DNA of 64,000 bases, from contig CACDII010000005.1 in the NCBI GenBank assembly GCA_902552985.1, positions 1 through 64,000 of the forward strand. Reading direction: 5' to 3'. Below, one piece after another: positions 18,965-26,912 of this stretch. Within the stretch, counting starts at the first letter, position 1. Each line of letters opens with the position of its first letter. The stretch is from an uncultured Pelagibacteraceae bacterium. Its GTDB lineage: Bacteria; Pseudomonadota; Alphaproteobacteria; Pelagibacterales; Pelagibacteraceae. A program made the position numbers and the translations under genes. Below the pieces are notes generated by a model. It had not been told where the DNA came from, searched no databases, and worked only from the letters and a program-made list of their open reading frames with translations.

Positions 18965-21088
18965 TTAGTCCTGTCCTAATAATTTTTTTTGTTTTTCTGC
19001 CCAAGTACGAATTAAATTATCTACGGCTAATCCTATAAAGGCTACACATAAACCAAGCATTAAGCCGTTACCTGTTCCTTGTCTATCTGAAAGCGCTTTA
19101 AGAATATATTGACCTAAATCTGTTGTACCAATCATTGCTCCGATAATTACCATAAATAAAGCAAAAACTACTGTTTGATTTATTCCTAGCATCATATGTG
19201 GAAATGCAAGTGGTAATTCAATTTTTAACCATCTTTGTATTCGATTTACTCCAGACATTGATCCTGCATCATGTAGAGCTGAGGGTACACTTCTTAAACC
19301 TTCAATAGTGTATCTAGTTGCGGGTATTGTTGCATAAATTACAACTGCAATTAAAACCGATGTATCGGTCACCCCAAAAAGCATTATAACAGGTATCAAG
19401 TAAACAAATGATGGGAAGGTTTGCAATGTATCACAAACGCCTAGTGTTATTTTCGCGCTAGTTTTTGTTTGAGCGCTTAGGGTTCCTATAGTTATCCCAA
19501 TTATTCCTGAAACTATTACACCAAATGTTGCCATATACATCGTAATCAATGCTCTATCCCACCACTCTGTTAAAGCTATAAATAAAGTAAAGCTTCCAAC
19601 TATTAATGCAGATCTAACTCCGCCGATTATGTAACCAGCGCCCATAAACAAAGTAAAAGTTGCAACTACAGGCATTCTTAAAAATGCATTTTTCATAGGT
19701 ATTAATACTTCAACAATTAACCAGGTATTAAATATTTTAAGTGTGTCAAAAAAATTTGCTAATATCCAATCAACACCTGCATTCCAGAAAGCCTCTGTGG
19801 AAATACCTTTGTTATGAGGTACTATAAAAAGATAATTAAAACCTTCTTTGAAAAAGAAAGTTCCTAAAAACGAAAATACATACCCAACAACTACAACTCC
19901 ACCAAATATATAAAAGTATTTATTTTTTTCGAAAGGAGTTGGATTTTCAAAATAATTTTTTTGCTTATTTGCCCAAGCTAAAGACAGTTTATCTAGCAAA
20001 ACTGCAATTAAAGTAATACATACTCCTGCTTCAAGCGCCAACCCTATTCTTAATTGATTTAAGGCAAGAAGCAAATTCCATCCAAGGCCTTTAGCGCCAA
20101 TAAATGATGCTATCACAGCCATCGCTAAACATTGCATTATTACCTGATTGACACCAATTAAAATATCTCTTCTAGCAGTTGGAATTAAAACTTCAGATAA
20201 TAATTGATAATCAGTACAACCACTCATTTTACCAGCTTCAATTACTTCTGGCGAAACTTTTCTTAATCCTAATAAAGTTAGCCTAACCATAGGAGGTGTT
20301 GCGAAAATAATTGTTGCAATCGCACCAGCATGATCTCCAATTCCAAATAATACCATTATTGGAACTAAATAAGAGTAATGAGGCATTGTTTGCGCAACAT
20401 TTAAAAGTGGGTTAAGAATTTTTTCAACTCTTTTACTTTTATATGCCCAGATTCCAAAACCAAGTCCTAATATAAAAGATATAGGAGCTGCAACCATTAC
20501 AAATGATAAAGTTTGCATTGATGGTTTCCATTGACCAAAAGCAGAAATATAAATCATTGTTACTGCAGCAAATATTGCAAGATTTTTTCCACTAAGTTTG
20601 TGGCCTAATAAAATTGCCCCGCCTGCAACTATCGTCCAAGGAAGACCTGGTAATTGAGCCCAAGTATATGTGCTTACAAAATCCCAGCTTGTAAATGCAA
20701 CTATTGTTTCAACACCACCAATTAAAATTTCACGAATAAACTGAATTAAAAAAAGCATTGTACTAGAAATTAATCTAGTAATGTGAAGAACTAATGGTCG
20801 ACTTTTTGTTTCTTGGATACTTGTGTCAAAATATTCAATAGGAAGCCATTCATTTAATAAAAAATATACAGAATCATTTATCCATCCAGGCATCCATGCA
20901 ATAAAGGCCGGCAATCTCCAAAAAACACTATATTTTGTTTGATCTAATTTTTCTTTATCTATAAATTCTGTTCCAGCTTTTGCAAATTCATATCCATCTG
21001 GTATTTGGATTGCAAAACATAAGGCAAAAAAAACTATTAATAAAAAAATCCATTGTACAGCTTTTGGATATTTTTTAACAACTTCCAT
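18965..21088 (-). CDS. Fused tandem-permease ABC transporter protein (ProW-type; TMAO/betaine class)
   Basis: 707 aa with two permease modules: EAGKMSGCTDYQLLSEVLIPTARRDILIGVNQVIMQ and DAGSMSGVNRIQRWLKIELPLAFPHMMLGINQTVV. Confidence 0.85.
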   Translation of the reverse strand: MEVVKKYPKAVQWIFLLIVFFALCFAIQIPDGYEFAKAGTEFIDKEKLDQTKYSVFWRLPAFIAWMPGWINDSVYFLLNEWLPIEYFDTSIQETKSRPLVLHITRLISSTMLFLIQFIREILIGGVETIVAFTSWDFVSTYTWAQLPGLPWTIVAGGAILLGHKLSGKNLAIFAAVTMIYISAFGQWKPSMQTLSFVMVAAPISFILGLGFGIWAYKSKRVEKILNPLLNVAQTMPHYSYLVPIMVLFGIGDHAGAIATIIFATPPMVRLTLLGLRKVSPEVIEAGKMSGCTDYQLLSEVLIPTARRDILIGVNQVIMQCLAMAVIASFIGAKGLGWNLLLALNQLRIGLALEAGVCITLIAVLLDKLSLAWANKQKNYFENPTPFEKNKYFYIFGGVVVVGYVFSFLGTFFFKEGFNYLFIVPHNKGISTEAFWNAGVDWILANFFDTLKIFNTWLIVEVLIPMKNAFLRMPVVATFTLFMGAGYIIGGVRSALIVGSFTLFIALTEWWDRALITMYMATFGVIVSGIIGITIGTLSAQTKTSAKITLGVCDTLQTFPSFVYLIPVIMLFGVTDTSVLIAVVIYATIPATRYTIEGLRSVPSALHDAGSMSGVNRIQRWLKIELPLAFPHMMLGINQTVVFALFMVIIGAMIGTTDLGQYILKALSDRQGTGNGLMLGLCVAFIGLAVDNLIRTWAEKQKKLLGQD

Positions 21089-21094
21089 AAGATA

Positions 21095-22132
21095 TTACGA
21101 TTTCTCTTTTCCAGTTCTAAAAACTGTTTGAATTATTTTAGATGGTTTAACACTTCCAACTATTTTATTATCTGCATCCAAAACATTTACTGGTTTATCT
21201 TGATTTAGGATTTTTTCTGCTACTGTTTCAATAATTGCATCTTTAGATACGCTAATATTGCTTTTTTCCTGTCCCTTTAGAGAAGTGTCCATTATTGCTC
21301 CAATCTTTAGTACTTTTTCTCTTGGAACTTCCTCTGTAAATTTTCGCACATATTCAGTTTTTGGATTTAAAACAATATTTGCAGGTGTATCTAATTGTTC
21401 AATCAAACCATCTTTCATAATTGCGATTCTATCAGCAAGTCTCAATGCTTCATCAAAGTCATGAGTGATAAAAAGAATTGTTTTATTTAAAACTCCTTGA
21501 AGTCTTAAAAACTCATCTTGCATTTCTTTTCTAATTAACGGGTCTAATGCAGAAAATGGTTCATCTAAAAACCAAATATCTGGTTCAACAGCTAATGAAC
21601 GAGCAATTCCTACTCTTTGTTGTTGTCCTCCAGATAATTCTCGAGGAAAATAATTTTCCCTACCTTTTAGACCAACTAATTCCACCATCTCCATAGCTTT
21701 CTTGATACTATCATCAGTTTCGCTTCCTTTAATCTGTAATGGAAATGCAATATTTTCTAAAACAGTTTTATGAGGAAGTAGTGCAAAACTCTGAAAAACC
21801 ATTCCCATTTTACTTCTTCTTAATTCTATTAATTGCTTGTCATTCATTGCTAGCAAATCTTGACCTTCAATATAAATCTTTCCCCCAGTAGCATCTGTTA
21901 ATCGTGAAATGCATCTAAGTAGAGTTGATTTGCCTGAACCAGATAGGCCCATTACAACTAACATTTCACCTTTTGAAACTTCAAAAGATGCATTATTAAC
22001 ACCTACAATACATCCCGCATCTTGGAATGTTTTTGCATCTACATTTCCATTAGAATTTTGAAGCATTTTTTCTGCGTTAGCTCCAAATATTTTATATACG
22101 GATTCGCATTTAATTACTGGTGTTGATGTCAT
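21095..22132 (-). CDS. ABC transporter ATPase (ProV-type)
   Basis: Walker A GLSGSGKSTLLR, signature ELSGGQQQRVGIARSLA, Walker B DIWFLDEPFSALDP. Confidence 0.88.
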   Translation of the reverse strand: MTSTPVIKCESVYKIFGANAEKMLQNSNGNVDAKTFQDAGCIVGVNNASFEVSKGEMLVVMGLSGSGKSTLLRCISRLTDATGGKIYIEGQDLLAMNDKQLIELRRSKMGMVFQSFALLPHKTVLENIAFPLQIKGSETDDSIKKAMEMVELVGLKGRENYFPRELSGGQQQRVGIARSLAVEPDIWFLDEPFSALDPLIRKEMQDEFLRLQGVLNKTILFITHDFDEALRLADRIAIMKDGLIEQLDTPANIVLNPKTEYVRKFTEEVPREKVLKIGAIMDTSLKGQEKSNISVSKDAIIETVAEKILNQDKPVNVLDADNKIVGSVKPSKIIQTVFRTGKEKS

Positions 22133-22179
22133 ATTTATATTTTTATATATTTATACTATTATTATTAATAAATACTCCA

Positions 22180-22710
22180 TTAAAAATTTTTAATAAAATA
22201 AACCCTTGTATCGATACTAGTTTTTAGAAAACCAAGAGCTTCACCTTGAACCGTTACTGATTCAGATGAACCTTCTAAAGGTTTAACTGTAAATTTAGCA
22301 AAACACTTACTTTTATTTTCGTCCCAATTTACTGAATATTTTCCAGTAGTGCCTCCATTAGCCGTATATAAATTAAATGCTTTACTATCTGTAATATTGG
22401 CGCCCATGATTGCTCGTTGTGTAATAATTTTCGTATTATTACAAACTACTTTGTATTCATCTGGTGATAATTTTTGACCTTTTTCAGAATCGTAAAATGT
22501 TAAAACACCTCTTGGCAAAGTTTCAATTAACTCGTTTGCTTTTTCATTTATTTTTTTTTGTTCAGAAATTTTTAATTCTGCATTTTTATCTGGCCCATAA
22601 AAAATATTAAGCACAAAAAATGTAAAGAAAATTATTATTATTAAACTTACTAACCCAATTGAATTTCTAAAACTTTCAGGAAATTGATTTAGTTTATTCA
22701 ACATAATCAC
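22180..22710 (-). CDS. Uncharacterised membrane-anchored protein in the transporter operon
   Basis: 176 aa with one N-terminal TM helix; no family recognised. Confidence 0.6.
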   Translation of the reverse strand: MIMLNKLNQFPESFRNSIGLVSLIIIIFFTFFVLNIFYGPDKNAELKISEQKKINEKANELIETLPRGVLTFYDSEKGQKLSPDEYKVVCNNTKIITQRAIMGANITDSKAFNLYTANGGTTGKYSVNWDENKSKCFAKFTVKPLEGSSESVTVQGEALGFLKTSIDTRVYFIKNF

Positions 22711-23071
22711 CTTCGTTCCAAGTTCCCTTTTTTACTTTGCCATCAGACCAGGTAAAAATACCTTTCCCATGCATTTTATTATTTTTCCATTCACCTATAT
22801 AAGTTGAGCCATCAGGAAATTTTAAAGTTCCTTTACCGTGCCATTTACTGTCATTGAATTCTCCATCATAGACATATCCATTTGGCCATGTCTCAATTCC
22901 TTTTCCTTTTTTAGAACCATTTTCCCATTCACCAACATAAGTAGTTTTATCTGTGTAGGTCCATGTTCCAAATCCATTATTACAATCACCTTCAGTACAT
23001 CCTGTTTTTTTTGCAAAACTATTGCTTGAAATAAAAAAGCTTAGAACAATAAATATAAAAAAGTTTTTCAT
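22694..23071 (-). CDS. Secreted MORN-repeat protein
   Basis: Signal peptide MKNFFIFIVLSFFISSNSFA; four MORN-type repeats (YVGEWENGSKKGKGI, YDGEFNDSKWHGKGTL, YIGEWKNNKMHGKGIF). Confidence 0.75.
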   Translation of the reverse strand: MKNFFIFIVLSFFISSNSFAKKTGCTEGDCNNGFGTWTYTDKTTYVGEWENGSKKGKGIETWPNGYVYDGEFNDSKWHGKGTLKFPDGSTYIGEWKNNKMHGKGIFTWSDGKVKKGTWNEGDYVE

Positions 23072-23112
23072 ATATTTTAATATTAAATTATACCAAAATT
23101 AAAAAAAAATCC

Positions 23113-23131
23113 CCCCTAGTAAAACTAGGGG
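23113..23131 (-). terminator. Stem-loop downstream of the binding-protein gene
   Basis: CCCCTAGT aaa ACTAGGGG; on the minus strand it is followed by GGATTTTTTTTT. Confidence 0.85.
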
Positions 23132-23166
23132 AGAATTTAGATTTTTTTATCGTTTAATAAAAGTGA

Positions 23167-24129
23167 TTACTTAGTCCACTTTTGCCAAACTGATTTGTTG
23201 TCAGCTAACCATTTTTTAGCAGCATCTTCATGAGACATTTTATCTTCGTCAACTAAAGCAGCCATTGCTCCAATTTGACTTGTATTAAATGACAATTTTT
23301 TAAACATTGCTGCTGCAGCTGGATGAGTTTTAGGGAAGTTCTCATTAACGGCTTTTTTCAAGTAACCGTCAGGAGCTCCACATTTACCATCACCTCCGTC
23401 AACTGGTCTGCAACCATCGTAATACGGTGGAAAATCTATAAAAGTAAATCCTTTTCCATCTGTAAAGTTTGGTGTCCAGTTAAAGATAATTGTTCCTCTA
23501 CCTTCAGCCTCGGCTGCTTTAAGTTCTGCCCATAATGCATCTGCACCACCAGCAAATTTAACTGTCCAAAGATCACCTAATCCCAAAGCTTCAATTCTTT
23601 GTGGGATTAAATCTCCATGCCAACTTTGCGGACCTTCTAACATACGTCCTTTTCCACCTGAATCTGGTGTTGCAAAGTTTTTAGCACACTCTGGATCTTT
23701 TAAAGCATTCCAATCAGGTAGTCCTGGGCAATATTTTGCTGCCCAATCAGGATAACCCATATCTTCAATAGTTCTTGCTTCATGATCACCCCAGTCAAGT
23801 ACTCCTCCTTTGTCTCTAGCTGTATCAAAAGATTTTCCAAAAGCTGACTCCCACACTTCGTGTGAAATTGTTACATCGCCAATTCTGATTGACTCGTAAA
23901 CTGCCTGTGAATCTGCAGGAACGTATTTTACATTATTCCCCATACTTTCAAAAATTCCACCTATAACATGCGCCATAACAACTTGGCTTGACCAGTTATG
24001 AGTTGGGATTACGATAGGTTGACTGCTATCTCCAGATTTTTTAGCAGATCTATCGCCTCCTTGCATGAAGAAAATAATTCCAATAATAACCACTACTCCT
24101 ATTATTATCGGTAACATTTTATTTTTCAT
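23167..24129 (-). CDS. Glycine betaine/TMAO-type ABC transporter substrate-binding protein (ProX/TmoX-like)
   Basis: N-terminal anchor, IVIPTHNWSSQVVMAHVIGGIFESMGNNVKYVPADSQAVYESI; divergent from the Tdm-like gene. Confidence 0.75.
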   Translation of the reverse strand: MKNKMLPIIIGVVVIIGIIFFMQGGDRSAKKSGDSSQPIVIPTHNWSSQVVMAHVIGGIFESMGNNVKYVPADSQAVYESIRIGDVTISHEVWESAFGKSFDTARDKGGVLDWGDHEARTIEDMGYPDWAAKYCPGLPDWNALKDPECAKNFATPDSGGKGRMLEGPQSWHGDLIPQRIEALGLGDLWTVKFAGGADALWAELKAAEAEGRGTIIFNWTPNFTDGKGFTFIDFPPYYDGCRPVDGGDGKCGAPDGYLKKAVNENFPKTHPAAAAMFKKLSFNTSQIGAMAALVDEDKMSHEDAAKKWLADNKSVWQKWTK

Positions 24130-24236
24130 TTTTACCCCTTTCTTAATATATTAAGTGATTAATTATCTGCCTAAGTAAATTTATAGTCAACTAGAACATA
24201 TTTATATATTATAGACATAAAAAAAAGGCTTTGTTT

Positions 24237-26564
24237 ATGACACAATCCTCTAACGAGATTAAAAACCCTGGGTTAAGAACTTTACCACCAGGAGTTGAAA
24301 GATATCAAATTCTTGGAGGTGGAGTTAATGTTTTTGAAATTTTTCCAGAGGACAAAATTGAAATTATTAATGATGAAGGAAAACAAATTTGCGAAATTAT
24401 TTCTTTTAATTCAAAAGGAAAAGGAGATTTATCAATTCTTAATTTAAAAGAAAATTCCAATGGTGACTTTTTAAAAAAAGCTATAAATCAAGATGAAAAA
24501 ATTTCTAAATTATTCAAAAGAAAAAATCTTGAATTAAATAAATCAAAATCTTCTGTTATTTTTAGTGAAGACTGTGCAATGGGTGAAAAAATAACTCTAA
24601 CATCAAAAGACAAATGTATCGTTATGATTTCTTCACCAGGAACAGAAATGAATGTTCACAATCAAAATCCATCAACAAGTTTAACAGTTTTTTTACATAG
24701 AGCTAAATTTGAGACCAAAAAAGAACAATATGTTTTGCCAGAACCTCTTTATGATCCAATTTCAGAAAAATTTGTTAAAAGAATGACAGCTGAAACTTAC
24801 GACGTAAAAGAAGGAGATTATATTCAGATTATTGATACAAGTGGAAGACAGTGTTCAGATTTTTTAGCATTTGATAAAAAAAAACTTGATAAAGGTATTG
24901 AAAGTATCATTGATCCAACAGCAACAAGAACATTTATGGGAGCGGCTTATCCTATGCCAGGTTTATTTTCTAAATTCTTTGACTCAAACCATGATCCTGT
25001 TATTGAGGTAGTAAGAGATACAGTTGGAAGACATGACACTTTTAATTACGCTTGTACTTCAAAATATTATGAGGATATGGGATACTTTGGTCATATAAAC
25101 TGTTCTACAAATTTTAATAATGTTCTGAAAAAATATGATGTAAGATCAAGAAAAGGTTGGATTGCTATTAATCTTTTTTTTAATACAGCAATTGATGCAA
25201 ATAATGTTGCTTCTTTTGATGAGCCTTGGTCTAGACCTGGAGATTATGTATTATTTAGAGCCTTAAAGGATCTAACCTGTGCTTCTTCAGCTTGCCCTTG
25301 TGATGTTGACCCAGCAAATGGATGGAATCCTACTGATATATTTGTTAGAACTTATCCTAAAGAAAAAAAAATTTCAAAAGGAGTAGCTTTTAGAGTGAAT
25401 ACAGATTCAGAACCAAGACTTACTCAAGAAACAGGTTTTCATACCAAAACATCTCAATTAACTAAAAATTTCATTAATTATAACGGATATTGGCTTGCAA
25501 ATAATTATACAAATTATGGAGCGGTCAAAGAATATACTTCATGTAGAGAGAGTGCGATTGTTACAGATTTATCTCCTCTTAGAAAATTCGAAATATTAGG
25601 ACCAGATGCTGAAAATTTAATGCAATATACCCTTACGCGTAATGTAAAAAAATTATCTACAGGTCAAGTTGTTTACTCTGCAATGTGCTACGAAAATGGT
25701 TGTATGATTGACGATGGAACATTAATGAAATTTGGACAGGATAATTTCAGATGGATTGGTGGACAAGAATATGGTGGCGAATGGCTAAAAGAACAGGCAA
25801 AAAAGAAAAATTTTAAAGTTTGGGTAAAATCATCAACAGATCAAATTCATAATATTGCAGTGCAAGGACCAAATAGTAGAAAAATTTTAGAAAAATTCGT
25901 ATGGACTCCTGACACACAGCCTTCAATCAAAGATTTACAATGGTTCAGATTAACAATTGCAAGAATTGAGTCTGTAACTGGAACGCCAATTATAGTGTCA
26001 AGAACCGGATATACTGGAGAGTTAGGATATGAAATTTGGTGTCATCCAAAGGACGCTGCAAAAGTATGGGACAAAGTTTTTGAAGCTGGTAAAGAATTTA
26101 AAATATCTCCTTTAGGTTTAGAAGCTCTAGATATGGTTCGTATAGAGGCAGGATTAATATTTTATGGTTATGAATTCGATGATAAAACTGATCCTTTCGA
26201 AGCTGGGATAGGATTTACAGTTCCTCTTAAAACAAAAGAAGATGATTTTATTGGAAAAGAAGAGTTGATTAAAAGAAAGAATAATCCTCAAAAAAAACTT
26301 GTTGGACTTGAATTAGTAGGTCATGAACCAGCACTAAATGGAAATACAGTCCATGTAGGAAGGGGTCAAGTAGGAGTAATTACAAGCGGAATGTTGTCTA
26401 AAACTTTAAACAAAAATATTGCACTTTGCAGAATAGATGCAAAACATTCTGAAATAGGAAATGAAGTTGAAGTAGGAAAAATGGATGGTCACCAAAAAAG
26501 AATTCCTGCAAAGATAGTTGCTTTTCCTCATTATGATCCAAAAAAACTAAAGGTTAGAGCTTAA
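24237..26564 (+). CDS. tdm: DUF1989 + GcvT fusion, trimethylamine N-oxide demethylase (Tdm)-like
   Basis: N-terminal half DUF1989-like with Cys residues (SGRQCSDFLAFD, TCASSACPCDVDP); C-terminal GcvT (VQGPNSRKIL, SRTGYTGELGYEIWC). This architecture is described for Tdm of TMAO degraders. Track start 24231 is TTG; ATG at 24237. Confidence 0.72.
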   Translation: MTQSSNEIKNPGLRTLPPGVERYQILGGGVNVFEIFPEDKIEIINDEGKQICEIISFNSKGKGDLSILNLKENSNGDFLKKAINQDEKISKLFKRKNLELNKSKSSVIFSEDCAMGEKITLTSKDKCIVMISSPGTEMNVHNQNPSTSLTVFLHRAKFETKKEQYVLPEPLYDPISEKFVKRMTAETYDVKEGDYIQIIDTSGRQCSDFLAFDKKKLDKGIESIIDPTATRTFMGAAYPMPGLFSKFFDSNHDPVIEVVRDTVGRHDTFNYACTSKYYEDMGYFGHINCSTNFNNVLKKYDVRSRKGWIAINLFFNTAIDANNVASFDEPWSRPGDYVLFRALKDLTCASSACPCDVDPANGWNPTDIFVRTYPKEKKISKGVAFRVNTDSEPRLTQETGFHTKTSQLTKNFINYNGYWLANNYTNYGAVKEYTSCRESAIVTDLSPLRKFEILGPDAENLMQYTLTRNVKKLSTGQVVYSAMCYENGCMIDDGTLMKFGQDNFRWIGGQEYGGEWLKEQAKKKNFKVWVKSSTDQIHNIAVQGPNSRKILEKFVWTPDTQPSIKDLQWFRLTIARIESVTGTPIIVSRTGYTGELGYEIWCHPKDAAKVWDKVFEAGKEFKISPLGLEALDMVRIEAGLIFYGYEFDDKTDPFEAGIGFTVPLKTKEDDFIGKEELIKRKNNPQKKLVGLELVGHEPALNGNTVHVGRGQVGVITSGMLSKTLNKNIALCRIDAKHSEIGNEVEVGKMDGHQKRIPAKIVAFPHYDPKKLKVRA

Positions 26565-26912
26565 ATGAAAAGTACAAAAGCCTTATTAGAATTTTGGGAA
26601 GAACAAATGAAACAGTCTCATACTTCAAGTAATTTTTTTTTTAGAAAATCACCTTCTCATTATCATATGATGCTTATCATCATGGCTTACTATAAACAGG
26701 ATTTACCTATAACTGTGGAAGAATTAAAAACAAAACTTTTCAAAACCTCTAGACCTAAATCTGCATTAATAATTAATGAAGCTTGTGAAAAAGGTTTTTT
26801 TTATTTACAAAAAACTTCCAAAGATCAAAGGAAAAAGAATATCAAACCTACTGAAAGCTTTGTAGAGGAATTCGAAAATTATCTTAAAAGATTAAGAGAA
26901 ATATCTCTTTAA
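26565..26912 (+). CDS. Small MarR-like/winged-helix candidate regulator
   Basis: 115 aa; AYYKQDLPITVEELKTKLFKTSRPKSALIINEACEKGFFYLQKTSKDQRKKNIKPT resembles a winged-helix DNA-binding core; abuts the Tdm-like gene. Confidence 0.55.
   Translation: MKSTKALLEFWEEQMKQSHTSSNFFFRKSPSHYHMMLIIMAYYKQDLPITVEELKTKLFKTSRPKSALIINEACEKGFFYLQKTSKDQRKKNIKPTESFVEEFENYLKRLREISL

Noticed and set aside
22142-22179. AT-rich gap as a possible promoter or small RNA
   Set aside because: Only low-complexity AT sequence; no structure or motif above background in this AT-rich genome.
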